Positions 38,991 to 46,689 of a stretch of 64,000 nt of DNA are shown here, in pieces. The notes beneath the pieces were generated by a model. It had not been told where the DNA came from. It was given only the letters and a program-made list of their open reading frames with translations, and ran no database searches. The position numbers and the translations under genes are program-made. Source of the stretch: Aquabacterium sp. NJ1 (GTDB lineage Bacteria > Pseudomonadota > Gammaproteobacteria > Burkholderiales > Burkholderiaceae_C); assembly GCF_000768065.1 (NCBI RefSeq), contig NZ_JRKM01000001.1:558001-622000 (forward strand), given 5' to 3'. Numbering within the stretch: the first letter of the stretch is position 1; every line of letters begins with the position of its first letter.

Positions 38991-40390
38991 ACACCCCCAC
39001 CCTGTTGATCAAGGACGCCGACTGCGTCGCCACCATGGATGACGAGGGCCATGAGTGGCGACAAGCCAGCGTCCTGATCCGTGACCACGAGATCGTGGCG
39101 GTCGGCCCCACGGCGACCTTGCCTCCTGAGCTGCTGGCCCAAGCGACGCACACCATCGACGCGCGCGGCCACATCGTCATCCCGGGCCTGGTGAACACGC
39201 ACCACCACATGTTCCAGAGCCTGACACGGGCGGTGCCGGCCGCACAGAACGCCGAGCTGTTTGGCTGGCTGCGCACGCTCTACCCCATGTGGGCCAGGCT
39301 GACACCCGAGATGATCCACGTGTCCACGCAAGTGGCCATGGCCGAGCTGCTGCTCAGCGGTTGCACCACCAGCAGCGACCACCTCTACCTCTATCCCAAC
39401 GGCGTCCGTCTGGATGACAGCATCGCAGCCGCTCGCGAGATCGGCATGCGCTTCCATGCCTGCCGGGGCAGCATGAGCGTGGGCGAGCGCGCGGGCGGCC
39501 TGCCACCCGACAGCCTGGTCGAGTCCGAAGCCGACATCCTGCGTGACAGCCAGCGCCTGATCGACACCTTCCATGATGGCGGGCGCCTGTCGATGTTGCG
39601 CATCGCGCTGGCGCCCTGCTCGCCTTTCTCGGTCAGCCCGGACCTGATGCGTGAATCGGCCCGGCTGGCCCGCAGTTACGCGGGCGGCAAGGTGCGCTTG
39701 CACACCCATCTGGCCGAGAACGACCACGACGTGGCCTACACGCGCGAGAAGTTCAACTGCACGCCCACCGAGTACGCCGAGATGCAGGAATGGCTGGGCG
39801 ATGACGTGTGGCACGCGCACTGCGTCAAGCTCGATGACCACGGTATCGGCCGCTTCGCAGCCACCCACACCGGCGTGGCGCACTGCCCTTGCAGCAACAT
39901 GCGCCTGGCCTCCGGCATCGCGCCGATACGCGCCATGCTGGACGCGGGCGTGCCCGTTGGCCTGGGCGTGGACGGTTCAGCCAGCAACGATGCGGCACAC
40001 ATGCTGGGAGAAGCGCGACAGGCCATGCTGCTGGCGCGCGTGGGGCGCAGCCTGCAGCCCTTTGGATGCGACCACGGCCCCGCCGACATGACGGCCCGCG
40101 ATGCACTCAGGCTGGCCACCCGCGGGGGTGCCCAGGTGCTGGGTCGAGACGACATCGGGCAGATCGCCCCGGGCATGGCGGCCGACCTGGCCATCTATGA
40201 CCTGCGAACCCTGTCCATGGCCGGTAGCGCCATCCATGATCCGCTGGCATCGCTGATGATGACGCAGCCTGCGCCAACGGCCTGGACCATCGTGCATGGA
40301 CGCATCGTGGCAGACCATGGGCGCCTCAGCACCGTGGCCCTGCCCTCGCTCATCGAGCGACACAACCAACTGGCCATGCAGCTCATTTGA
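38987..40390 (+). CDS. 8-oxoguanine deaminase
   Basis: A 467-residue TrzA/AtzB-type amidohydrolase. Metal-binding NTHHHMFQSLTRAVP, LHTHLAEN, HAHCVKL, HCPCSNMRLASG and LGVDGSASND match the group containing Pseudomonas PA0142, shown to deaminate 8-oxoguanine to urate. It enters the pathway directly at urate, bypassing XdhABC. The start is GTG at 38987 overlapping the xdhC stop. PA0142 and the adenine deaminase PA0148 are also near neighbours in Pseudomonas aeruginosa, supporting both calls. Confidence 0.88.
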   Translation: MNTPTLLIKDADCVATMDDEGHEWRQASVLIRDHEIVAVGPTATLPPELLAQATHTIDARGHIVIPGLVNTHHHMFQSLTRAVPAAQNAELFGWLRTLYPMWARLTPEMIHVSTQVAMAELLLSGCTTSSDHLYLYPNGVRLDDSIAAAREIGMRFHACRGSMSVGERAGGLPPDSLVESEADILRDSQRLIDTFHDGGRLSMLRIALAPCSPFSVSPDLMRESARLARSYAGGKVRLHTHLAENDHDVAYTREKFNCTPTEYAEMQEWLGDDVWHAHCVKLDDHGIGRFAATHTGVAHCPCSNMRLASGIAPIRAMLDAGVPVGLGVDGSASNDAAHMLGEARQAMLLARVGRSLQPFGCDHGPADMTARDALRLATRGGAQVLGRDDIGQIAPGMAADLAIYDLRTLSMAGSAIHDPLASLMMTQPAPTAWTIVHGRIVADHGRLSTVALPSLIERHNQLAMQLI

Positions 40391-40412
40391 AGCAAACCGC
40401 TTGCGAATGAAA

Positions 40413-40442
40413 AAAGCGCACTGCCCTTCAGCAGTGCGCTTT
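40413..40442. terminator. Bidirectional intrinsic terminator after 8-oxoguanine deaminase gene
   Basis: A perfect 12-base-pair stem (AAAGCGCACTGC/GCAGTGCGCTTT) with a six-base loop lies between the two convergent genes. A-run before and TTT after make it usable from both strands. Confidence 0.85.
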
Positions 40443-40454
40443 GAAATCTTTGCC

Positions 40455-40470
40455 GAGGCCCGAAGGCCTC
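40455..40470 (-). other. Stem-loop at the end of the PEP-CTERM gene
   Basis: GAGGCC-CGAA-GGCCTC is a perfect 6-bp stem with a UUCG-class tetraloop on the minus strand, 9 bases beyond the PEP-CTERM stop. It precedes the larger bidirectional terminator and may be part of the same termination region. Confidence 0.45.
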
Positions 40471-40478
40471 GCGGGCCA

Positions 40479-41192
40479 TCAGGCTTTCTGCTGGCGACGT
40501 GCGCGCAAGCCCACCACGCCCAGACCAGCCAGCACCAGGGCCAGCACTTCGGGCTCAGGCACGGCCGTGGTCTGCACGCCGATCTTGTACTGGCTCAGCG
40601 TCACGTAAGCGGCGCTGCCCTGGCCGGTTGCACCAGCGCCAGCCAGCAGGTCCAGGGCCGACAGACCGATGGGGCCGGAAGACGAGAAAGCCAGTGCGCC
40701 GGAGGCGTTGAAGGCACCAGCCGATGATTGGCCTGCGCCCAGCGACACCACCTGGTAAGGTGTGTTCTGACCCAGCGGATCCGTGCCGTTGACCGTCACC
40801 CAACGGGAAACCAGGCCGGCCATCACGCCAGCTTGTGCATCCTGGGCATCGCCAGCCACCGCACGGTGGTCACCGGCAACCGACTCGACCAGACCCGACA
40901 GGGTGTAGCCCGTCTTGGCGGTGATCACGATGGGGAAAGGCTTGCCACCGTAGCTGTCAAACGAACCGATGGTGCCGTTTGTTTCGACGGAACCACCAAT
41001 GGCGAAGGTGCTGTAGTCCAGGCCACCGAAAGTGACCACGCCACCTGCCACGCTGACGGAAGCGCCTGGCAGGAAAGTGTCTTCGTAGCTCAGCAGGTAG
41101 TTGCCAGCGTCAACAGTGACGGAGGCAGCTTGTGCCACGGGCAAGGCGCCCAGGAGACCCAACGACAGTGCGGCGATTGCAAACTTCTTCAC
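40479..41192 (-). CDS. PEP-CTERM sorting-domain protein
   Basis: A 237-residue exported protein. A signal peptide (MKKFAIAALSLGLLGALPVAQA) is followed by a Gly/Ser/Thr-rich beta region of low complexity and a C-terminal VPEP motif, an 18-residue hydrophobic segment and the basic tail RARRQQKA. That tripartite end is the PEP-CTERM signal processed by exosortase EpsH/XrtB-type enzymes, none of which is in this window. Cysteine is absent. The central region has no domain I recognise. It is a single-gene unit placed between two purine operons. Confidence 0.92.
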   Translation of the reverse strand: MKKFAIAALSLGLLGALPVAQAASVTVDAGNYLLSYEDTFLPGASVSVAGGVVTFGGLDYSTFAIGGSVETNGTIGSFDSYGGKPFPIVITAKTGYTLSGLVESVAGDHRAVAGDAQDAQAGVMAGLVSRWVTVNGTDPLGQNTPYQVVSLGAGQSSAGAFNASGALAFSSSGPIGLSALDLLAGAGATGQGSAAYVTLSQYKIGVQTTAVPEPEVLALVLAGLGVVGLRARRQQKA

Positions 41193-41262
41193 GGCCAGAC
41201 CTTGATTTGTAACGGTATGTGCCCACTATAACCACCCGCTGCCAGCTTTTGTGACCATCTTG

Positions 41263-41289
41263 CCCCCTCGGCCAGGGGGGAGTCCCCCT
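41263..41289. repeat. Alternating C-run/G-run element with two competing stems
   Basis: CCCCCT (41263-41268), AGGGGG (41274-41280) and CCCCCT (41284-41289) follow one another; the middle run can pair with either outer run, giving two exclusive hairpins. It lies in the 149 bases between the puuD stop and the PEP-CTERM start, the rest of which shows only a weak TATAGT box on the minus strand. It may end puuD transcription or be an intergenic repeat. Confidence 0.4.
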
Positions 41290-41341
41290 GAAAGCAGCGG
41301 GGACTTACGGGCCTTTTCCACCCGATGGAAAACCGGGCTCA

Positions 41342-42565
41342 TCAAGACGCTGGCGAACCTGCCTTGAACCAGCGCGCCAGCAGCGCCCGCTCGGCATCGG
41401 TGATGCCCGTGGCGTTGTTCATCGGCATGGCTTTGAGCACGACGGCCTGCTGGTAGATCTGCTGCGCATGCGCGCCGATCTGTTCGGCGGTGTCCAGCCG
41501 GACACCTTTGTTGGCCAGCTGGGCGTTGTGACACAGCACGCAACGCTGCGCCACCACGGCCTGCACCTGTGCCAAGGTCGGCGCGGGCTCCGCAACAGAA
41601 GACGACGCGTTCGCCGAGGGCGCAGGCGCCAGCCAGATCGCCACCCCAACCAGGATCGCCACACCCGCCAAGGCCCAGCCCCAAGGCGGGCGGGTGCCGG
41701 CCAGCTGCGTCTTGTGGCGCGCCACGAAGAACTGCCGGATCAAGGCCCCGGCAAGCATGATCAACACCAGCACCAGCCAGTTGTGCGCGTGCCCGAAGGC
41801 CCAGCCATAGTGGTTGCTGAGCATGGCGAACAGCACCGGCAGCACGAAATACGTGTTGTGCACGCTGCGCTGCTTGCCGCGTTTGCCATGAACAGGGTCA
41901 ACCGGCTCACCCGCCTTCATGGCGGCGACCACCTTGCGCTGCCCCGGAATGATCCAGAAGAACACATTGGCGCTCATGGCCGTGGCGATCATGGCACCCA
42001 CCAGCAAAAAGGCCGCCCGACCTGCAAACAGCTGGCATGCGCCCCAAGCCGCGGCCACGACCATCGCGAACACAAATGCCCCGACGACCTGATCGCCCTT
42101 TTTGCCCTGGCCCAACGTGCGACAGATCAGGTCATACAGCAGCCAGAAGCCCGCCAGAAAGCCCAAGGCCGCCAGCACGGCGGCACCCGGCGTCCAGGCA
42201 TGCACGGACTTGTCGATGAGAAAGGTGCCCGCGTTGAACAGGTAGAGCACCGTGAACAAGGCAAAGCCCGTCAGCCAGGTGGAATAACTCTCCCAGAAAA
42301 ACCAGTGCAGGTGATCCGGCAGGCTCTTGGGCACCCCCATGTACTTCTGCGGGTTGTAGAAGCCACCGCCGTGCACCGCCCACAGCTCGCCACCCACGCC
42401 CTTGTCTTTCAATTGCGGATCCGTTGGCGGGGTGAGCGAGTTGTCCAGCCAGACAAAGTAGAAGGAGGACCCCACCCAGGCGATGGCCACGATCACGTGC
42501 GCCCAGCGCAACAGCAGATTGGCCCAGTCCAGTGCATAGCCCCACAAGGGCGACATCTCCATCAT
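41342..42565 (-). CDS. puuD: Urate hydroxylase PuuD (membrane, cytochrome c domain)
   Basis: A 407-residue membrane enzyme oxidising urate to 5-hydroxyisourate. About eight helices form the urate-oxidase N domain, opening with LLRWAHVIVAIAWVGSSFYF and including LWAVHGGGFYNPQKY. A C-terminal class I cytochrome c domain carries heme motif CVLCH (342-346) and a possible axial Met in AMPMNN, so electrons should go to the respiratory chain, not to oxygen as peroxide. Start is ATG at 42565; a TTG codon precedes it. It follows uraH by 9 bases. Confidence 0.94.
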   Translation of the reverse strand: MMEMSPLWGYALDWANLLLRWAHVIVAIAWVGSSFYFVWLDNSLTPPTDPQLKDKGVGGELWAVHGGGFYNPQKYMGVPKSLPDHLHWFFWESYSTWLTGFALFTVLYLFNAGTFLIDKSVHAWTPGAAVLAALGFLAGFWLLYDLICRTLGQGKKGDQVVGAFVFAMVVAAAWGACQLFAGRAAFLLVGAMIATAMSANVFFWIIPGQRKVVAAMKAGEPVDPVHGKRGKQRSVHNTYFVLPVLFAMLSNHYGWAFGHAHNWLVLVLIMLAGALIRQFFVARHKTQLAGTRPPWGWALAGVAILVGVAIWLAPAPSANASSSVAEPAPTLAQVQAVVAQRCVLCHNAQLANKGVRLDTAEQIGAHAQQIYQQAVVLKAMPMNNATGITDAERALLARWFKAGSPAS

Positions 42566-42574
42566 CAACAGGCC

Positions 42575-43006
42575 TCAGCTTCCACGATAGGTTGAATACG
42601 ACCAGGGGCTCACCAGCAAAGGCACGTGGTAGTGCGCCTGGGCATCGGCGATACCGAAATCCAGCGGCACCTTGCCCAGAAAGGCAGGCTTGGGCAGGGG
42701 CACGCCCTTGGTCCGGAAGTAGCCTTCGACATCGAAGATCAGGCGATAGCAGCCCACCTTGAAATCCGCGCCGGACAACAAGGGCCGGTCGAGACGCCCA
42801 TCGGTGTTGGTGACCACGCTGCGCAGCGACAGCCAGCGGCCGTCAGCACAGCCATCCGGCGAGGTCTCGCGCACATACAACTCCAGCTTCATGCCCTCGG
42901 CAGGCGTGCCGTGAACGGTATCGAGCACGTGGGTGGTGAGGTAGCCCGTGTCGACAAGAGGAGACGCGAGTGGTGGCGTACCGGATGGGTCGGCGCTGTT
43001 GCTCAT
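42575..43006 (-). CDS. uraH: 5-hydroxyisourate hydrolase (transthyretin-like)
   Basis: A 143-residue transthyretin-family enzyme that hydrolyses 5-hydroxyisourate, the PuuD product, to OHCU. It has the catalytic LTTHVLDTVHGTPA N-terminal strand, a central arginine in TNTDGRLDRPLL, HYHVPLLVSPWSYSTY and the diagnostic C-terminal YRGS. About 18 extra residues precede the fold. Start ATG 43006 is chosen because upstream codons are unconserved. It is divergent from gntR across a palindromic operator. Confidence 0.95.
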   Translation of the reverse strand: MSNSADPSGTPPLASPLVDTGYLTTHVLDTVHGTPAEGMKLELYVRETSPDGCADGRWLSLRSVVTNTDGRLDRPLLSGADFKVGCYRLIFDVEGYFRTKGVPLPKPAFLGKVPLDFGIADAQAHYHVPLLVSPWSYSTYRGS

Positions 43007-43082
43007 GATGTGGCTCCCGCTGCGTGACCGACGCCGGACCAGCCCGATGTCAGCTTGCGGATTGGCTTGCTTTGACAATCTG

Positions 43083-43098
43083 AAAGTGTATACACTTT
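43083..43098. promoter_or_regulatory. Perfect 16-bp palindrome between uraH and gntR
   Basis: AAAGTGTATACACTTT reads the same on both strands and ends four bases before the gntR ATG. A TTGACA at 43072-43077 lies five bases upstream on the plus strand and would make a -35 box, so protein bound here would block gntR transcription and reach the uraH promoter. GntR/FCD regulators bind short TA-centred palindromes of this type. Confidence 0.75.
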
Positions 43099-43102
43099 AA
43101 AC

Positions 43103-43891
43103 ATGATGAGCGTCGCGCGCAAGACATCTCCTTCCTCCCCACACACAAGCAGCCGGCGTGCCCGCTTGACCCGTGCGGACGCGGCCCTCATTGCCGAACC
43201 GGATGCACCAGAATCGTCACCCGAGGTGTCGAGCACCGAGCACATCGTGGCAGCCGTCACGCGGGCCATCGTCGAACACCGGCTGCTGCCTGGCGCCAAG
43301 CTGGTGGAACAAAAACTCGGTGACCGCTTTGGTGTGTCGCGCACGGTGGTGCGTCAGGCGCTGTTTCGCCTGTCCGAATTGAAGCTGGTGCGCCTGGAGC
43401 CCGCGCGTGGTGCATTCGTGGCGGCCCCGTCCATCCAGGAGGCCCGCGAGGTCTTCGCCGTGCGGCGCATGGTCGAGTCCCAGATGCTGCGGGAGCTCAT
43501 TGCCTGCATCAAGCCTGCCGACATTCGCCAACTCAAGGCCCACCTCAAGGCCGAGCGAGAAGCGGTGGCACGCATTGACGTGCCCACCCGTACCAAGCTG
43601 CTGTTCGATTTCCATGTGCGGCTGGCCGAAGTCCTGGGCAACCAGGTGCTGGTCGAGCTGATGCAGGAGCTGGTGTCGCGCTGCTCGCTCATCACGCTCA
43701 TGTACCAGTCATCGGACAACGCCCAGAACTCGAATGCCGAACACGCCTTGCTGCTCAAGACCATCGAGGCCAGAGATGTCGAGCTGGCCTTGCAATTGCT
43801 CCACCGCCACCTGGCATCCGTGGAGCACCAGTTGACCGAGGCGCCTCGCACCTCGGCCCCTTCCTTGCGTCAGGCCCTGACCACCCCCTGA
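43103..43891 (+). CDS. GntR-family (FCD) transcriptional regulator
   Basis: A 262-residue regulator. A 45-residue Ser/Arg-rich extension precedes the winged helix (HIVAAVTRAIVEHRLLPGAKLVEQKLGDRFGVSRTVVRQALFRL, residues about 48-92, here described in pieces) and an FCD effector domain with metal/ligand residues in FHVRLAEVLGN and HALLLKTIEARD. It is adjacent to and co-oriented with puuE and the uraD/allC fusion and faces uraH-puuD, so an allantoin- or urate-derived ligand is likely. Very short leader after the palindrome suggests near-leaderless translation. Confidence 0.92.
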   Translation: MMSVARKTSPSSPHTSSRRARLTRADAALIAEPDAPESSPEVSSTEHIVAAVTRAIVEHRLLPGAKLVEQKLGDRFGVSRTVVRQALFRLSELKLVRLEPARGAFVAAPSIQEAREVFAVRRMVESQMLRELIACIKPADIRQLKAHLKAEREAVARIDVPTRTKLLFDFHVRLAEVLGNQVLVELMQELVSRCSLITLMYQSSDNAQNSNAEHALLLKTIEARDVELALQLLHRHLASVEHQLTEAPRTSAPSLRQALTTP

Positions 43892-43930
43892 CGCCACCCG
43901 CCCGACACATCCAGCCTGACCGCCTGCACC

Positions 43931-44896
43931 ATGACCCCAACCGCGCCTCCTGCCTACCCACGCGATCTCATCGGCTACGGCCACACGCCGCCGCATGCGC
44001 AATGGCCAGAAGGTGCGCGCATTGCGGTGCAGTTCGTGCTGAACTACGAAGAAGGCGGCGAAAACTGCGTGCTGCATGGTGATGCCGGCAGCGAGCAGTT
44101 CCTCAGCGAGATGGCCAACCCGGCGGCCTACCCGGATCGGCACCTGAGCATGGAATCCATCTACGAATATGGGTCCCGGGCCGGCGTGTGGCGCATCCTG
44201 CGCGAGTTCGAAAGGCGCGGCTGGCCGCTGACCATCTTCGGCGTCAGCATGGCCCTGCAGCGGCACCCTGAGCTCACCCGAGCCTTTGTCGATCTGGGCC
44301 ATGAAATCGCCTGCCACGGCTGGCGCTGGATCCACTACCAGACCATGGACGAAGCGCTGGAGCGCGAGCACATGCGCATCGGCATGCAGATCATCGAAGA
44401 GATGACCGGCCAGCGTGCCCTGGGCTGGTACACCGGGCGAGACAGCCCCCACACCCGCCGGCTGGTGGCCGACTATGGCGGGTTTGCTTATGACAGCGAT
44501 TACTACGGCGACGACCTGCCCTTCTGGACCGAAGTGCAGCGCAGCGATGGCCAGACCGTGCCGCACCTGATCGTGCCTTACACGCTGGATGTGAACGACA
44601 TGCGCTTCTCGCTGCCGCAAGGTTACGCCCAGGGTGAAGACTTCTTCACCTACCTGCGCGACACCTTTGATCTGCTGTACGCAGAAGGTGACCCCGCCGG
44701 CGACAACGCGCCCAAGATGATGAGCGTGGGCATGCACTGCCGCCTGCTGGGCCGCCCCGGCCGCTTCAGAGCCTTCCAGCGCTTTCTGGACCACGTCGCA
44801 CAACATGATCAGGTCTGGGTGTGCCGCCGCATCGACATCGCCGAGCACTGGCGGCGGGTGCACCCCTACGCGGCGCCCACACAGGCATCGGTCTGA
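43931..44896 (+). CDS. puuE: Allantoinase PuuE (polysaccharide-deacetylase fold)
   Basis: A 321-residue cofactor-light allantoinase converting allantoin to allantoate. The family signature is clear: YPRDLIGYGHTPPHAQWP at the N-terminus, NYEEGGE, YEYGSRAGVWRI, GHEIACHGWRWIHYQ, WYTGRDSPHTRRL and YDSDYYGDDLPFW. These distinguish PuuE from metal-dependent AllB. It lies 39 bases after gntR and 11 bases before the fusion gene, in one operon. Confidence 0.95.
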   Translation: MTPTAPPAYPRDLIGYGHTPPHAQWPEGARIAVQFVLNYEEGGENCVLHGDAGSEQFLSEMANPAAYPDRHLSMESIYEYGSRAGVWRILREFERRGWPLTIFGVSMALQRHPELTRAFVDLGHEIACHGWRWIHYQTMDEALEREHMRIGMQIIEEMTGQRALGWYTGRDSPHTRRLVADYGGFAYDSDYYGDDLPFWTEVQRSDGQTVPHLIVPYTLDVNDMRFSLPQGYAQGEDFFTYLRDTFDLLYAEGDPAGDNAPKMMSVGMHCRLLGRPGRFRAFQRFLDHVAQHDQVWVCRRIDIAEHWRRVHPYAAPTQASV

Positions 44897-44907
44897 GGAG
44901 CCACGGC

Positions 44908-46689
44908 ATGCACCTGTCCCTGGATCAACTCAACACGGCAGACCAGAGTGGCTTCGTCGCCTTGCTGGAGGGCGTGTACGAGCATTCGCCGTGGATTGCC
45001 GAAGCGGCCTGGGCTTCGCGGCCATTCAGCACCGTCACGCAGCTGAAGTACGCACTGGCCAAGGTGGTGCGGTCAGCCGATGTCGAGCGCCAGAAAGGCC
45101 TGATCCGCGCGCACCCTGAACTCGCTGGCAAGGCAGCGGTGGCGGGCCAGCTCACTGCCGAGTCCACCAACGAGCAAAGCCGTGCCGGCCTCACCCATTG
45201 CACCCCCGAAGAATTCGCACGGCTCCAGCAACTCAACGCCGATTACAAGGCGCGCTTCGGCTGGCCCTTCATCCTGGCTGTGCGCGGCCCGAGAGGCGCC
45301 GGCCTGACTCGCCAGCAGATCATCGACACGTTTGCGCGCAGGCTGGACAACCCGGCGGACTTCGAACTCGCGGAATGCCTGCGCAACATCCACCGCATCG
45401 CCGAGATCCGCCTGCATGACAAGTTCGGCACCGAGCCCACTGAAGGCAACCTCGTGTGGGACTGGGCCGAAGCGCTGGCCGCACACAGCGAGCCCGGCTA
45501 TGCCGAGCAAGGCCAGCTCACCGTCACCTACCTGACGCCAGCCCATCAAGCCTGTGCGGCGCAATTGCAGACCTGGATGCGCGAATGCGGTTTCGACGAG
45601 GTGTCGCGTGATGCCGTCGGCAATGTGGTGGGCATCTACCACGGCAGCGACGCCAGTGCCCCGCGCCTGCTGACCGGCTCGCACTACGACACCGTGCGCA
45701 ACGGCGGCAAATACGACGGGCGACTGGGCATCTTCGTGCCCATGGCCTGCGTGCGCGCGCTGCACGCCCAGGGCCGCCGTCTCCGGCATGGCATCGAGGT
45801 GATCGGCTTCGCAGAAGAGGAAGGGCAACGCTTCAAGGCCACCTTCCTGGGCTCGGGCGCACTGGTGGGGGCGTTCGAGCCGAACTGGCTGGATCAAGTC
45901 GACGCAGATGGCGTGAGCATGCGAGATGCCATGCAAGCGGCAGGGCTCACGGCCAGCCTGGACGACATCGCCAGGTTGCAGCGAGACCCGGCGCGCTACC
46001 TGGGTTTCGTCGAAGTGCACATCGAACAAGGCCCCTGGCTGGATGAGATCGACCAGCCGCTGGGCGTGGTCACCGCCATCAATGGCAGTGCGCGTTATGC
46101 GGGCGAGGTCATCGGCCTGGCCAGCCATGCCGGCACCACGCCCATGGGGCGTCGCAAGGATGCCGCAGCCGCCGTGGCCGAGTTGCTGCTGTATGTGGAG
46201 CAGCGCGCCGCGCAAGATGCCGACTCACCTCGGGGGCCATCGGTCGGCACGGTGGGCGTGCTGCATGTGCCATCGGGTTCGGTCAATGTGGTGCCAGGCC
46301 GTTGCCAGTTCACCCTGGATTTGCGCGCCCCCGACAACAACCAGCGAGATGCCCTGGTGGCCGATGTGCGGCAGCAGCTGGCGGCCATCTGCCAACGACG
46401 CAGCCTGCGCTTCACCCTGGAGCAGACCATGCAAGCCAGCGCTGCCCCCTCTGACCCAGCCTGGCAAGCGCGATGGGAAGCCGCTGTGACCCACTTGGGG
46501 CTACCCGTGTTCAAGCTGCCCAGCGGCGCGGGCCACGACGCCATGAAGCTGCACGAGCGCATGCCACAGGCCATGCTGTTCGTCCGCGGCGGCAACGCCG
46601 GCATCAGCCACAACCCGCTGGAAGCCATCACCAACGACGACGCGCAGCTTTGCGTGGACGCCTTCATGCACTTGCTGGAACAGCCATGA
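44908..46689 (+). CDS. Fused OHCU decarboxylase / allantoate amidohydrolase
   Basis: A 593-residue two-enzyme protein. Residues 1-170 are UraD: catalytic His69 in AHPELAGKAA, plus GWPFILAVRG and RLHDKFG; it decarboxylates OHCU to S-allantoin. Residues about 200-593 are AllC, an M20 binuclear metal hydrolase with GSHYDTVRNGGKYDG (His259, Asp270), FAEEEGQRF and GHDAMKL; it turns allantoate into ureidoglycine, CO2 and ammonia. The two flank PuuE's reaction. Start at 44908 has GAGGAG eight bases upstream. The gene overlaps the next by 4 bases. Confidence 0.93.
   Translation: MHLSLDQLNTADQSGFVALLEGVYEHSPWIAEAAWASRPFSTVTQLKYALAKVVRSADVERQKGLIRAHPELAGKAAVAGQLTAESTNEQSRAGLTHCTPEEFARLQQLNADYKARFGWPFILAVRGPRGAGLTRQQIIDTFARRLDNPADFELAECLRNIHRIAEIRLHDKFGTEPTEGNLVWDWAEALAAHSEPGYAEQGQLTVTYLTPAHQACAAQLQTWMRECGFDEVSRDAVGNVVGIYHGSDASAPRLLTGSHYDTVRNGGKYDGRLGIFVPMACVRALHAQGRRLRHGIEVIGFAEEEGQRFKATFLGSGALVGAFEPNWLDQVDADGVSMRDAMQAAGLTASLDDIARLQRDPARYLGFVEVHIEQGPWLDEIDQPLGVVTAINGSARYAGEVIGLASHAGTTPMGRRKDAAAAVAELLLYVEQRAAQDADSPRGPSVGTVGVLHVPSGSVNVVPGRCQFTLDLRAPDNNQRDALVADVRQQLAAICQRRSLRFTLEQTMQASAAPSDPAWQARWEAAVTHLGLPVFKLPSGAGHDAMKLHERMPQAMLFVRGGNAGISHNPLEAITNDDAQLCVDAFMHLLEQP

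Noticed and set aside
41229..41244. Sigma-54-like TGGCA-N-TTA sequence on the minus strand before the PEP-CTERM gene.
   Set aside because: The -12 half lacks the essential GC, and no enhancer-binding protein gene is nearby.
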